Numbered from the stretch's first letter, positions 1-9,482 are shown. The stretch: DNA of 64,000 nucleotides from Bradyrhizobium sp. sGM-13 (GCF_018398875.1 NZ_JAGWDK010000022.1:62001-126000); one strand, 5' to 3'. Numbers and translations: made by a program. The notes: a model not told the origin generated them from the sequence alone.

Positions 1-113
1 AGGAAAAGCTGTTGCCGCTCGGCGACGACGTCGGCTTCATCTGCGGCCATGGCGCCGGCTCCAGCCTCGGTCAGGAGCGGCTGACCAATCCGTTCCTCAC
101 CGACGAGATGTGA
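1..113 (+). CDS. MBL-fold metallo-hydrolase, C-terminal fragment
   Basis: Only the last 36 codons are in the window, in the frame that ends with TGA at 111-113. The visible tail reads LPLGDDVGFICGHGAGSS and ends in a TNPF motif near the C-terminus. The GDD, a CGHG turn, and a late E-R-x-x-NP segment are typical of the C-terminus of YcbL/glyoxalase-II-like metallo-beta-lactamase-fold hydrolases, where the His of GHG binds the second metal. The catalytic HxHxDH motif lies outside the window, so the family call rests on the tail only. It converges on the esterase gene that begins on the other strand. Confidence 0.65.
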   Translation, partial: EKLLPLGDDVGFICGHGAGSSLGQERLTNPFLTDEM

Positions 114-147
114 GCTGAAATTGTCCGGCTGACGCTGTGATGTCCGG

Positions 148-1419
148 CTACTTCATCAAGCCTGCGGCCGTCAGCGCGCGGGCGATGACGCTGCCGACAT
201 CGATGCCGCGGCGCTTCGGTTCGCGCGGCGCCGGCTTGTGTTCGCGGACCGGCTTGTGGGTCCTGGACCAGAGTCTCGCGGCGATATCGGACGACTGCAG
301 GGATTCCGTGGCAGCCGACGGAACGATCTTTGGCGCCTGCGCCGGCCTGGCCGCTTCGCTGGCCGGACTGACGCGCTCGGTCAGGCCAAAAAAATTGGCT
401 ATGTGATACGACGAGGAGATTCCCGCCTCGATCAGGAACGCGCCTTCCGCGCCGTAGGGCTCGTCGTTGCCGGCAAGCCCCAGCGGCGTACCGTGGGCCA
501 TATCGGTGATGGTATAGGACTCCACGACGGTCTCGCCGTCTTCATTCCACCAGACCTCGCGCGGATGGCCGTCGACGTCTCCCATCGACATCGGCGCCGC
601 CGGCAGGCCGTGGACGTCGAGCCACTGCTTGACGATCTCATTGGCGTTGGCCGGGTTGACGGTGCGATCGGCGCTGCCGTGCCACACCGATACTTTCGGC
701 CATGGTCCCCTGTGCTTGGAGGCCTTGCGCACGAGGTCGCCCAGCTTGCCGGCGGGGCGCGATGTCGACTGCATCATGCCGCCAAGCGCTTCGCGGACAT
801 TGCTGGCGATACCGTAGGGCAGGCCGGCGATGATGGCGCCGCCTGCAAACACGTCCGGATAGGTCGCCAGCATCACCGAGGTCATCGCGCCGCCGGCGGA
901 AAGCCCGGTGATGAAGATGCGGCGCGAATCGAGTTTGTGATCGGCAACCATCCGCGCGACCATCTGCCGGATCGAAGCGGCCTCGCCGCGGCCGCGCGCG
1001 ATGTCGCCCGGATTAAACCAGTTGAAGCAGGTGTTGGCGTTGTTCGACGCCTGCTGCTCGGGCATCAGCAACGCGAACCCGTAGCGTTTGGCGAGCGTCG
1101 ACCATCCGGTGCCGAAATCGTACCCGGCTGCGGTCTGGCCGCAGCCATGCAGCACGACGACAAGGGCGCGTGCGGGCAGCAATTGCTCCGGCACGAACGC
1201 GAACATTTTGAGCGCGCCTGGATTGGTACCAAATCCGCTGATTTCGACGAGCGGACTGCCGGCCCCGGGCAACGTGCTTCGGCCATAGATTCCCAAGCCA
1301 TTGAAGCCGTTCAGCTTCGGCAAATGGCGCAGGAATTCGACGTTCTTGGCGAGAGACAATTGCAGCTCCTGGGGCGAGTCGTTCCTATGAACGCTACCCA
1401 GAACAGATAGTTGCTGCAC
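148..1419 (-). CDS. PHB depolymerase family esterase
   Basis: The 423-residue protein belongs to the Esterase_PHB alpha/beta-hydrolase family, which cleaves short-chain polyhydroxyalkanoate or related polyesters. An oxyanion-region HGCGQTA motif is followed by the lipase box GLSAGG, whose Ser is the predicted nucleophile, about 100 residues later. Asp is expected in the SADRTVNPANA segment and His near DMAHGTPLG. No convincing signal peptide is visible, so it is probably intracellular or uses a non-classical route. The start is a GTG with no strong Shine-Dalgarno sequence, so the true N-terminus is uncertain. The last 100 residues are low-complexity, Pro/Ala/Arg-rich, and probably disordered. 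Confidence 0.85.
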   Translation of the reverse strand: MQQLSVLGSVHRNDSPQELQLSLAKNVEFLRHLPKLNGFNGLGIYGRSTLPGAGSPLVEISGFGTNPGALKMFAFVPEQLLPARALVVVLHGCGQTAAGYDFGTGWSTLAKRYGFALLMPEQQASNNANTCFNWFNPGDIARGRGEAASIRQMVARMVADHKLDSRRIFITGLSAGGAMTSVMLATYPDVFAGGAIIAGLPYGIASNVREALGGMMQSTSRPAGKLGDLVRKASKHRGPWPKVSVWHGSADRTVNPANANEIVKQWLDVHGLPAAPMSMGDVDGHPREVWWNEDGETVVESYTITDMAHGTPLGLAGNDEPYGAEGAFLIEAGISSSYHIANFFGLTERVSPASEAARPAQAPKIVPSAATESLQSSDIAARLWSRTHKPVREHKPAPREPKRRGIDVGSVIARALTAAGLMK

Positions 1420-1900
1420 TGCAAACTAAAAAGAACGTGCACTGTCATTGCCCACAATCAAATTTTGGCAACTGACGTTAATTTGTCATCCCGTGATCCG
1501 ACGCATCCATGACAGGAATGCGGCGCAGGCGATGATCGACAACGCAAACAGCGCGCACGCGACGACCAGCGCCGGCCGCGCCGACTGGGCTGGTGCGATC
1601 GCGAAGAACAATAGAGGCGACCTGAAAAGGGTGAAGGCGTGCCCGACGTGCTGGAGTCCACTACATCACCGGCGCCTGGAATTAGCTCCTGAAAGTACGC
1701 GTCGGCATCACGCGCGATCTCGAAAAATTTCTCACCGAGACGATCAAGACCCGCGTAATTCCGGGCGGCGGCAAGTCAGCCAACTACGCGCGACAACCAT
1801 GCGCCGGCTGCCCGGCTCCGAGGATTGCCTTGCTCCGGTCCACCCCGTAGGTTTCATGCCAAGCAATTCCAAAGAACAATAGATCCGGAGAGAACCACCC
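1420..1900. other. 481-bp intergenic region, possible decayed coding sequence
   Basis: No intact gene is visible. On the minus strand, about 1490-1640, one frame reads as a hydrophobic C-terminal segment (LFFAIAPAQSARPALVV, then FALSIIACAAFLSWM) ending in a stop, like the last membrane helix of a transporter. Upstream, in a different minus frame (about 1660-1770), there is another protein-like stretch (GLDRLGEKFFEIARDADAYF). A plus-strand frame over the same bases is also open with reasonable codon use, so neither reading is secure. The last 20 bases hold the GGAGAGA ribosome site of the next gene. Confidence 0.3.
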
Positions 1901-3142
1901 ATGGCACGCCTGAAATTTGGAGCCTTTCTCGCCCCGCATCATCCGATTGGCGAGCATCCGTTGCTGCAATTCCGCCGCGACCTCGACTTTGTCGAACAGA
2001 TCGACACGCTCGGCTTCGACGAATTCTGGTGCGGCGAGCACCATTCCTCGGGCTGGGAAATGATCGCCTCGCCGGAAATGTTTCTGGCCGCCGCCGGCGA
2101 GCGCACCAAGCGCATCAAGCTCGGCACCGGCGTGATCTCGCTGCCCTATCACCACCCTTACAATGTCGCGCAGCGCATGGTGCAGCTCGACTGGATGACC
2201 GGCGGCCGCGCCATTTTCGGCTCCGGTCCGGGCGCGCTGGCCTCCGACGCGCACACGCTCGGCATCGATCCGATGACGCAGCGCGACCGCCAGGACGAGG
2301 CGATCGCGATCATCCGCCGGCTGTTCAGGGGCGAGCGCGTCACCGCCAGAAGCGACTGGTTCACTATGCAGGATGCCGCGCTGCAATTGCTGCCGCTGCA
2401 GGAAGAGATGCCTTTCGTGGTGGCGTCGCAGATTTCACCGTCGGGCATGACGGTTGCCGGCAAATACGGCATCGGCATCATCTCGCTCGGCTCGATGTCG
2501 ACGCAGGGCCTGATGGCGCTGCCGACGCAATGGGGCTTTGCCGAGGATGCCGCCAAGAAGGCCGGCACCACCGTGAGCCGTTCCGACTGGCGCGTGCTGC
2601 TAAGCTGGCACATCGCCGAGACGCGCGAACAGGCGCAGCGCGAGGCCGGCCCCGGCCTGATGCGCTGGCACAACGAATATAATGTCCGCACGCTGCAGCG
2701 GCCGGGACTGGAGCCGTTCACCTCGCCGGAGGACGCGATCGAGAAAACCGCCGGCGGCGAAAATGCCGCCTCCACCATCGGCACGCCGGATGATCTGGTC
2801 CAAACCATCAAGAATTTGATGCAGGTCTCGGGTGGCGTCGGCGCCATCATCGGCTTCGTGCACGACTGGGCCAATCCGGAAAACACAAGGCGTAGCTGGG
2901 ACATGGTCGCGCGCTACGTGATTCCGGAGATCAACGGCTATGTCGCAAAACTGCGCGAATCGCAAAAATTCCTGGTCGAGAACCGCGCGGTGTTCGAGCG
3001 CGCGGGCCAGGCCGTGATGGCCAAGATCATGGAAAATGAAAAGGCCGCCGCCGCCTTGCAGCACACCGGCCCAGGCCGGGTCGCGATTCCCGCCGTGAAT
3101 GCGCCCGACCTGCAGAAGGAGGCGGCGAAGCGCAAGGCGTAA
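1901..3142 (+). CDS. LLM-class flavin-dependent monooxygenase
   Basis: The 413-residue protein is a bacterial-luciferase-like (F420/FMN) oxidoreductase. The N-terminus has the family's TIM-barrel opening, with FGAFLAPHHP, then DEFWCGEHHSSGW, LGTGVISLPYHHP and the GR-x-FGSGPGAL segment. The EHH pattern resembles limonene/alkanal monooxygenase-type members. It probably oxygenates a small organic substrate with reduced flavin supplied by a separate reductase; none is adjacent. The C-terminus (about residues 350-413) is an Ala/Lys-rich extension. A GGAGAGA ribosome site sits about 9 nt before the ATG. The substrate cannot be told from sequence. Confidence 0.88.
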   Translation: MARLKFGAFLAPHHPIGEHPLLQFRRDLDFVEQIDTLGFDEFWCGEHHSSGWEMIASPEMFLAAAGERTKRIKLGTGVISLPYHHPYNVAQRMVQLDWMTGGRAIFGSGPGALASDAHTLGIDPMTQRDRQDEAIAIIRRLFRGERVTARSDWFTMQDAALQLLPLQEEMPFVVASQISPSGMTVAGKYGIGIISLGSMSTQGLMALPTQWGFAEDAAKKAGTTVSRSDWRVLLSWHIAETREQAQREAGPGLMRWHNEYNVRTLQRPGLEPFTSPEDAIEKTAGGENAASTIGTPDDLVQTIKNLMQVSGGVGAIIGFVHDWANPENTRRSWDMVARYVIPEINGYVAKLRESQKFLVENRAVFERAGQAVMAKIMENEKAAAALQHTGPGRVAIPAVNAPDLQKEAAKRKA

Positions 3143-3174
3143 CGGCTCTCGTCAGGATCGACGAGATCCCTCCT

Positions 3175-3232
3175 CCGTCATTGCGGAGCCTTTCATGCAT
3201 TTGCGTGACCCGTTGGCTCCTCGCAATGACGG
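3175..3232. repeat. Palindromic intergenic repeat, family A
   Basis: An imperfect inverted repeat with arms CCGTCATTGCGGAGCC (3175-3190) and GGCTCCTCGCAATGACGG (3215-3232) separated by a 24-nt loop. Arms pair over about 16 bp with a 2-nt bulge. Elements of this CGTCATTGCGAGGAGC type are common between rhizobial genes. It sits 33 bp after the LLM gene, where the hairpin could also stabilise the transcript end. Confidence 0.7.
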
Positions 3233-3346
3233 GGCTGGCGGCATTTTGCCTGGCGGGGGCGCCTACTTCCCGTAATTCAGGCCGCGACAAAGCCGCTGAC
3301 TCGGGCGATAATACTCGCAATCCGAGGCTCAACCGGAGCAATTGCC

Positions 3347-4723
3347 ATGTCGATGCAGAGTGTGGCTTCCCCCGTCAATATTCCGGTGCCGCCGAACCCC
3401 AAGGCGTTGCGGCACATTCCCGGTAACGAGGGTTGGCCGTTCATCGGCAACACGCTGGCGGTGCTGGCCGACCCCAAGGGACAGATTGAGAAGTCGGCCG
3501 CCAAATACGGCCTGATCTACCGCACCCATCTGTTCGGCGAGACCAGCGTGACGATGCTCGGGCCCGAGGCCAACGAGCTCGTGCTGTTCGACCAGGCGCG
3601 TCTGTTCTCCTCCACCCACGGCTGGGGGCCGATCCTCGGCCTGTTGTTTCCGCGCGGGCTGATGTTGCTGGATTTTGAAGAGCACCGCCTGCACCGCCGC
3701 GCGCTGTCGGTCGCGTTCAAGTCGGGACCGATGAAGTCCTACCTCGTCGATCTCGACCGCGGCATTGCCGCGCGGGTCAAGCAGTGGAAGGCGCAGCCGG
3801 GCGAGATGCTGGTGTATCCGGCGATGAAGCAGCTCACGCTCGATCTGGCGGCGACTTCGTTCCTCGGCGCCGATATCGGGCCTGAGGTCGACGAGATCAC
3901 CCGCGCCTTCATCGACATGGTGGCCGCAGCCGTGGCGCCGATCCGGCGGCCGCTGCCGTTCACGCAGATGGGCCGCGGCGTTGCCGGCCGCAAGCGGATC
4001 GTTGCCTACTTCTCCGAGCAAATTCCGATCCGCCGCGCGCGGGGCGGCGGCGATGACCTGTTCTCGCAGCTATGCCAGGCGACGCACGAGAACGGCGCGC
4101 TGCTGTCGACCCAGGACATCATCGACCACATGAGTTTTCTGATGATGGCGGCGCATGACACGCTGACATCGTCGCTGACCTCCTTTGTCGGCGAGCTTGC
4201 CGCCCATCCCGAATGGCAGCAGCAGTTGCGCGAGGAAGTCAAAGGCCTCGGCATCGAGGCCAACGATCCCTCCAGCATCGACAATCTCGAAAAGATGCCG
4301 CTGTCGGAAATGGCGTTCAAGGAGGCGCTGCGGCTGAAGCCGCCGGTGCCGTCGATGCCGCGCCGCGCGGTGCGCGGCCTTTCGTTTAAGGGATACGACA
4401 TTCCCGCCGGCACGCTGGTCGGTGTCAACCCGCTGTTCACGCACCATATGCCGGAGATCTGGTCCGAGCCGAACAAGTTCGATCCGATGCGTTTCTCCGA
4501 CGAGGCGCAGCGCACCCGCCACCGCTTCGCCTGGGTGCCGTTCGGCGGCGGCGCGCATATGTGCCTCGGCCTGCACTTCGCCTACATGCAGGCGAAGACC
4601 TTTGCGCGGCATTTCCTGCAGAATCTCGAAGTGTCGCTGGAGCCCGGCTACAAGGCGGACTGGCAGATGTGGCCGATCCCGAAGCCGCGGGACGGGCTAC
4701 GGGTAGTGGTGAAACCGGTGTAG
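3347..4723 (+). CDS. Cytochrome P450
   Basis: The 458-residue haem-thiolate monooxygenase has all hallmark motifs: I-helix AHDT (269-272; acid/Thr pair for oxygen activation), K-helix EALR (326-329; the ExxR salt bridge), and the haem loop FGGGAHMCLG (399-408), in which Cys406 should ligate haem iron. There is no N-terminal membrane anchor, as expected for a soluble bacterial P450. No ferredoxin or reductase gene is adjacent, so electrons must come from elsewhere. The TAG stop lies inside the left arm of a palindromic repeat. The substrate class is not predictable. Confidence 0.93.
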   Translation: MSMQSVASPVNIPVPPNPKALRHIPGNEGWPFIGNTLAVLADPKGQIEKSAAKYGLIYRTHLFGETSVTMLGPEANELVLFDQARLFSSTHGWGPILGLLFPRGLMLLDFEEHRLHRRALSVAFKSGPMKSYLVDLDRGIAARVKQWKAQPGEMLVYPAMKQLTLDLAATSFLGADIGPEVDEITRAFIDMVAAAVAPIRRPLPFTQMGRGVAGRKRIVAYFSEQIPIRRARGGGDDLFSQLCQATHENGALLSTQDIIDHMSFLMMAAHDTLTSSLTSFVGELAAHPEWQQQLREEVKGLGIEANDPSSIDNLEKMPLSEMAFKEALRLKPPVPSMPRRAVRGLSFKGYDIPAGTLVGVNPLFTHHMPEIWSEPNKFDPMRFSDEAQRTRHRFAWVPFGGGAHMCLGLHFAYMQAKTFARHFLQNLEVSLEPGYKADWQMWPIPKPRDGLRVVVKPV

Positions 4724-4800
4724 GGTGGGCAAAGCGCAGCCTGCCCACCATCAAGCACTGTGCCCGTGAGGGTGGGCACGCTTCGCTTTGCCCACCCTAC
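4720..4800. repeat. Palindromic intergenic repeat, family B, copy 1
   Basis: Perfect 15-nt terminal inverted arms, GTAGGGTGGGCAAAG and CTTTGCCCACCCTAC, bound the element, with further GGTGGGC/GCCCACC pairing inside. A second copy lies at 44984-45080. The P450 stop codon is formed by bases of the left arm, and the cupin gene on the other strand ends 8 bp from the right arm, so the element fills the whole space between two convergent genes. Confidence 0.85.
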
Positions 4801-4807
4801 AATTTGG

Positions 4808-5305
4808 CTACTTCACCAGCGTCGTGAGTTGCGCGCCTTCGTCGGCCACGAACACCGCGATCAATTCCGCCGGCTCCGTAGTGCTGGCATTGGCCGAAAC
4901 CAGATGGGTTGAGCCCGGCGGCTCGAAGAACGACTGACCTACCCCAAACGTCTCGATCGGGCCGCCGGCAAGCTGCGAGCGGATCTCGCCCTTGGTGACA
5001 TAGGCGGTGACGGAGCCGGCATGCTGGTGCGCAGGCGTAAAGCCGCCCGGGCCGTAGAATACCCGCACGATGGTGACGCGCTTGCCCGGCACGTTCGGCA
5101 GTGCATGCGAGCTGATCGGCTCGACGACATCCTGCGTCGAACCGGTCACGCTGTTGGCGCAGAGCGGCTCGATGATCGCTGACACCGCGTCCATGGTCGA
5201 CGGCAGCGTCTTGCCGATGACGAAGGCACAGGCAAGACCGGCAATGATGGCGAGATAGAACGGGCGAGAGTTGGCTGGTTGTGACAGCCGGAATGTTGCG
5301 GACAT
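4808..5305 (-). CDS. Membrane-anchored cupin-domain protein
   Basis: This 165-residue protein has one N-terminal hydrophobic segment (about residues 15-32, FYLAIIAGLACAFVIG), probably an uncleaved anchor or signal sequence, then a single cupin barrel. Cupin motif 1 is seen as PGGFTPAHQHAGSVTAYV...GE with the two His, and motif 2 as PPGSTHL. These His and the Glu would bind one metal ion. The role is unknown; small exported cupins may be dioxygenases, isomerases or sensors. A GGGAGGG ribosome site precedes the ATG. Confidence 0.75.
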   Translation of the reverse strand: MSATFRLSQPANSRPFYLAIIAGLACAFVIGKTLPSTMDAVSAIIEPLCANSVTGSTQDVVEPISSHALPNVPGKRVTIVRVFYGPGGFTPAHQHAGSVTAYVTKGEIRSQLAGGPIETFGVGQSFFEPPGSTHLVSANASTTEPAELIAVFVADEGAQLTTLVK

Positions 5306-5341
5306 TTATTTCTAACCCTCCCAAGAGCGAAGCTTCTGCAT

Positions 5342-5432
5342 CCGTCATTCCGGGATGGTGCGCTAGCACCAGACCTCAGATGCGCAATTGCGCATCATAG
5401 TCCGGCCCTTCGGACCGTCCCCGGAATGACAG
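5342..5432. repeat. Palindromic intergenic repeat, family C, copy 1
   Basis: The element begins CCGTCATTCCGGGATGG and ends CCCCGGAATGACAG, with internal small palindromes (GCGCTAGCACC; TGCGCAATTGCGCA; GTCCGGCCCTTCGGAC). Two further copies are at 39575-39679 and 50034-50117. The copies share the outer arms but differ in which inner hairpins they keep, so the family is modular. Confidence 0.8.
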
Positions 5433-5443
5433 CCCCGTTACCC

Positions 5444-6280
5444 CTAACCCTGATCGAAGGCCTTCCTCAGCGCGACATAACCCTGCTGCTGCTGGCTCCA
5501 GTTGCGGCCGCCGGTCATGGCACCGTCGACCACCAGATCGTGGCCGTTGATGAAGGAGGATTCGTCGCTGGCCAGAAACACCGCGGCGTGCGCGATATCC
5601 TCGGGTAGACCGGCGCGCGGAATCGGCTGCGCGGCCTTGTAGACCTCGCGCATCACGGCCGAGGTCTTTTCGGCGGCTTCCACCGACAGGCCGAGCGCTT
5701 TACCGAAAATGCCGGTCGCGATCGCGCCGGGCGAAATCGAATTGACGCGGATGTTGGCTTCGCCGAGCTCCATCGCCACGCATTTGGTAAGATGAATGAC
5801 GGCCGCCTTCGCCGCGCTATAGACCATCGACGACGAAAAGCCGGCGAGGCGGCCGGCAATGCTGCCGTTGTTGATGATGCTGCCGGAGCCTTGCCTGCGC
5901 ATATGCGGCGCCGCATGCTTCATGCCGAGCATCACGCTGCGCACCAGCGTCGCCATCGCGGCATCAAACCGTTCAACCTCGAGGCCTTCGATGCCGCCGG
6001 TCTGCGCCGGGCCGCCGGCATTGTTGAACAGGCAATCGATGCGGCCGAAATTCTCCACCGCAAGCCCGATCAGCGCACTCATCTGCTCTTCCACCGTGAC
6101 GTCGGTCTGGCGGAAGATGCAGTTGGCACCGAGCTTCTTGGCCAGCGCCTCGCCCTCCGGCGCGCGGCGTCCGGCGACGACGATTTTTGCGCCCTCGGCG
6201 ACGAATAGCTCCGCGGTGTGCAACCCGATTCCGCTGGTCGCGCCGGTGATCACTGCGACTTTGCCGTCCAGCCGTCCCAT
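5444..6280 (-). CDS. SDR-family oxidoreductase
   Basis: The 278-residue protein is a classical short-chain dehydrogenase/reductase. It shows the NAD(P)-binding TGATSGIG loop near the N-terminus, the NNAG motif, the catalytic Ser (NNGSIAG), and the YSAAK active-site Tyr/Lys, followed by the SPGAI cofactor segment and the C-terminal INGHDLVVDGAM sheet. A longer open frame reaches 6346, but the ATG at 6278-6280 is preceded by a GGGGG run 7 nt away and begins directly at the MGRLDGKVA family start. The substrate is unknown. Confidence 0.88.
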   Translation of the reverse strand: MGRLDGKVAVITGATSGIGLHTAELFVAEGAKIVVAGRRAPEGEALAKKLGANCIFRQTDVTVEEQMSALIGLAVENFGRIDCLFNNAGGPAQTGGIEGLEVERFDAAMATLVRSVMLGMKHAAPHMRRQGSGSIINNGSIAGRLAGFSSSMVYSAAKAAVIHLTKCVAMELGEANIRVNSISPGAIATGIFGKALGLSVEAAEKTSAVMREVYKAAQPIPRAGLPEDIAHAAVFLASDESSFINGHDLVVDGAMTGGRNWSQQQQGYVALRKAFDQG

Positions 6281-6461
6281 GTTGTTACCCCCGTCGAAAT
6301 TCGTTGACGTTGACGCCAATATTCCCGCCTCTCGCGGACAAGGCAAGCAGGCTTGTTACCATCGCGATCTCCGGTGGTCGGCTGGCTCGCTGCATTGGTC
6401 GCTACGAAATCCCCGATTTTCGGTATGATCGGCCATATTTTGGATGCGCTGATCACGTGAA

Positions 6462-7436
6462 GTGACAACCGCGATGAAGAAATTGATCGACGAGCTCAGG
6501 CACGGCTGGCAGGGAATCTCCCAGCCCTCCCTGCTTTCCAGCACGGTGTTCGCGGCCGGCTGTCTCGCCTTGTCGACGATCGCCCGGTGGGGCATTGCCC
6601 AGCTTCGTCCGGACGTATTCTTCACGCCTTATTTTCCAGCCGTGTTCCTGGCCGCCGCCGTCGGCGGCGCCCGGATCGGGATCGCGACGGCAATCGCGGG
6701 AGGCGCGCTCGGCGTGCTCGTCAATTTCAGCAGTGCCACGGCCGATTCCGCTCGGTTTGCGCTGCTAGTGATGTTCTGGGTAGTTTGCGGCTTCGCTATT
6801 TGGGGCGTCGACCACTACCGGAGGATCGTCGCGCAACAACGGGAAGATTCCAAACGCCTGGTCCAGGAAGAGGAGTATCGCAAGCTCCTGGTCGAGGAGT
6901 TGCAGCATCGGCTCAAGAACAAGACGTCGACGATCCACGCAGTGCTGCACCAGGTCCTGCAGGACCAGCCGCAGATCTGGGGCAGCATCGATCGCCGCCT
7001 CCGCGCGTTGTCAGCGACCGACGATTTGATCGCGCGGCTGGACGGCAGCGGCTGCGACATCAAGGATATGCTGCGTTCCGAGCTCGGGCCCTACGGCCAT
7101 GTCCGGTTCAATTTGAACGGCGATGCGCTGTTTCTGCCGGCCAAACTGGCGGTCAGCCTGGCGCTGATCTTCCACGAGCTGGCCACCAATGCAGGCAAGT
7201 ACGGCGCGTTTTCTTCGGCCCGCGGGCTGCTGCAGGTGTCGTGGTCGGTGTCGGACGATCGGCTCAATCTCACCTGGGATGAAACCGAAGGCCCCGTGAT
7301 CGAAGGTGTCGGCCCGCCGGGCTTCGGCACCAAGCTGTTGCAATCGGCACTGCGCTCGTTCGACGGCAAGACCGAGATCAGCTTCCTGAAAACCGGCGTG
7401 CATTGCGCGATGCAGTGCAAGATCCCGGCGAGCTAG
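6462..7436 (+). CDS. HWE-family sensor histidine kinase
   Basis: The 324-residue protein has an N-terminal membrane part of about three to four helices (residues 20-120, DUF4118-like), a short coiled coil (QQREDSKRLVQEEEYRK), then the kinase core. The phosphoacceptor is His149 in LQHRLKN, the N-box is HELATNAGKYGA, and the WDE and GFGTKLL motifs are those of HWE/HisKA_2 kinases common in rhizobia. It lacks an extracytoplasmic sensing domain, and no response regulator is adjacent. Start is GTG at 6462; an ATG four codons later is an alternative. The next gene encodes a GGDEF/EAL protein in the same direction, 160 bp downstream. Confidence 0.85.
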   Translation: MTTAMKKLIDELRHGWQGISQPSLLSSTVFAAGCLALSTIARWGIAQLRPDVFFTPYFPAVFLAAAVGGARIGIATAIAGGALGVLVNFSSATADSARFALLVMFWVVCGFAIWGVDHYRRIVAQQREDSKRLVQEEEYRKLLVEELQHRLKNKTSTIHAVLHQVLQDQPQIWGSIDRRLRALSATDDLIARLDGSGCDIKDMLRSELGPYGHVRFNLNGDALFLPAKLAVSLALIFHELATNAGKYGAFSSARGLLQVSWSVSDDRLNLTWDETEGPVIEGVGPPGFGTKLLQSALRSFDGKTEISFLKTGVHCAMQCKIPAS

Positions 7437-7598
7437 GCGATTGCCGCCGGCACTCGCGAACTCTCTCGCATCGCGTTGACACTCTGTTAATGACGATCGA
7501 GCTCGGGGCGGCTCGAAATCGCCAACTCCTACGGTTGTTGCGGTCTTTCGGAAGTCCGCTTAACCAATACTACAACCGACTTTGCCAAGCTCCGCGGC

Positions 7599-9374
7599 AT
7601 GCATAGTCCCTACAAGAACGACTTTCAGGCGGCGGCTACGCAGGCCGTCAACGAAAGCGCATTCGAATCCGAACTGAATATCCTAAAGGATATCTTCAGG
7701 CTGCTTCCGACCGGCGTGACGGTTCAGGACGAGAACGGCGAGTTCGTGCTGGTGAACGACGCCGCGGCAGCCGCGCTGCAGATGGCCACTGCCGCGCCGG
7801 ACGCCTCGCACCTGAACGATCGTCGCGAAACCTGCCTCGAATTGCTGCGTTCCGGCCGCCCGGCGGTGCTGGAAGAATCCATTGCTGCTGGCCAAGCCAA
7901 GCAGGTATTCCTGACCTCCCACCGGCCGGTTCGGATCGCCGACCGCAATCTGCTGATCTCGAGCTCGACCGACATCTCCGAACAGAAGGCGTTCGAGGAA
8001 CATCTGTTCCGCTCCGCCTATTACGACGAGTTGACCGGGCTGCCGACGCGGCGCGTGATCGAACATCGCGTCAACAGTCTCTTGAAGTACGACAACGGAC
8101 AGGGCCTTTTCGCGTTGGCCTTTCTCGACGTCGATAATTTCAAGCACATTAACGACTACTACGGACATTCGGTCGGCGACGCGCTGTTGGCGGAGATCGC
8201 CAAGCGGGTGGGACTTGATTTGCGCGACTCCGACATTCTGTCGCGGATCAGCGGCGACGAGTTCGTGCTGCTGCTCAACCCGGTCCAGAGCGAGAGCGAG
8301 GTTGCTGAATTCATCCGCTTCATCCTGCAGCGGCTGAAGGCGCCGTTCTTCATCGACCAGTCTGAAATCTTCGCCTCGACCTCGATCGGCGTCAGCCTCT
8401 ACCCCGAGCACGGGCGCAGCTATGAGGAGTTGCGTCAAAACGCCGATATCGCGATGTACCGCGTCAAGAACGGCAGCAAAGGCGCCGCCGCGTTCTTCGA
8501 CGCCAGCATGGAACGCGAAGCCCTGGCGCGGATGAAGGTCGAGCAGGCGCTGCGGGTGGCGATCCTGGAAAAACGCTTCTGCTGCGCGTTCCAGCCCAAG
8601 GTCGATATCCGGACCCAGGAGCTCATGGGCGTCGAGGCGCTGGTGCGACTGCGCGACGACGAGGGGGTGATTCAAGCCCCCAGCACCTTCATCAATCTTG
8701 CCACCGAACTCGGCCTGATCGACGAATTGACTCACCTGGTGCTGGCCGAGATCGTCAAATCGATCGACCTGATCAATGAAAACTTCGGCCCCGACACCAC
8801 GATCAGCATGAACGTCGCGGCCAAACAGGCCGGCAATCTCGAATTCATGCGCCCGTTCGCCCAGGCGATCGAAGCCACCGGATTTCCGAAGCGCTTCATG
8901 ATCGAGGTGACGGAAGACGCCTTCGTGACCAAGACGCATTTCCAGGACGAAATCCTGCCGATCTTACGCAAGCTCGGCGTCAAGATCTCGATCGACGATT
9001 TCGGCATCGGCTATTCGTCGCTGTCGGCGCTGGCCGACATTACAGCCGACGAGATCAAGATCGACCGCTCCTTCATCACTGATATCCATAAGCGTCCGCG
9101 CAGCCAGGGCATCTTGCGGGCAATCGAATCCCTGAGCGAAGCGCTCGGCATGACCGTGATCGCCGAAGGCATCGAAACTTTCGAGGAACTGGCCTATCTG
9201 CAGGCAGCGACCAAGATTCGCTACGCCCAGGGTTACTACTTCTCAAAGCCGATCTTCCTGGAAGACCTCAAGCTGACGACCCCGCGCGCCAGCGAGGCGC
9301 GCGCCAGCCAAGCCAGCCGGCCGGCACAGGAAAACCGTTCCGCCTATTCGCGCGCCGGCGGCTATCGCCGTTAG
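7599..9374 (+). CDS. PAS-GGDEF-EAL cyclic-di-GMP enzyme
   Basis: This soluble 591-residue protein has a PAS domain (about 25-130), a GGDEF domain (about 140-305) and an EAL domain (about 320-560). The cyclase signature reads SGDEF (218-222) in place of GGDEF; SGDEF variants can stay active. An inhibitory I-site RDSD (209-212) lies the usual five residues before it. The EAL motif (E346-A-L), DDFG and AEGIET catalytic elements are all present, so phosphodiesterase activity is likely. The C-terminal 30 residues are Ala/Ser/Arg-rich and probably disordered. It probably answers to the neighbouring kinase or to a PAS ligand, but this is inference. Confidence 0.92.
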   Translation: MHSPYKNDFQAAATQAVNESAFESELNILKDIFRLLPTGVTVQDENGEFVLVNDAAAAALQMATAAPDASHLNDRRETCLELLRSGRPAVLEESIAAGQAKQVFLTSHRPVRIADRNLLISSSTDISEQKAFEEHLFRSAYYDELTGLPTRRVIEHRVNSLLKYDNGQGLFALAFLDVDNFKHINDYYGHSVGDALLAEIAKRVGLDLRDSDILSRISGDEFVLLLNPVQSESEVAEFIRFILQRLKAPFFIDQSEIFASTSIGVSLYPEHGRSYEELRQNADIAMYRVKNGSKGAAAFFDASMEREALARMKVEQALRVAILEKRFCCAFQPKVDIRTQELMGVEALVRLRDDEGVIQAPSTFINLATELGLIDELTHLVLAEIVKSIDLINENFGPDTTISMNVAAKQAGNLEFMRPFAQAIEATGFPKRFMIEVTEDAFVTKTHFQDEILPILRKLGVKISIDDFGIGYSSLSALADITADEIKIDRSFITDIHKRPRSQGILRAIESLSEALGMTVIAEGIETFEELAYLQAATKIRYAQGYYFSKPIFLEDLKLTTPRASEARASQASRPAQENRSAYSRAGGYRR

Positions 9375-9482
9375 AGCGCGCGATTGCGCCCGAAGGACGC
9401 TCGATTAAGGCTTAGGTAACCGGATTTCCTAACGGCTTGTGACATGCGCGCATCGTATGCATGGTCCCGGGGAGAAGGGAGA

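Noticed and set aside
3181..3426. 81-residue plus-strand frame
   Set aside because: Its hydrophobic part is a translation of the palindromic repeat at 3175-3232.
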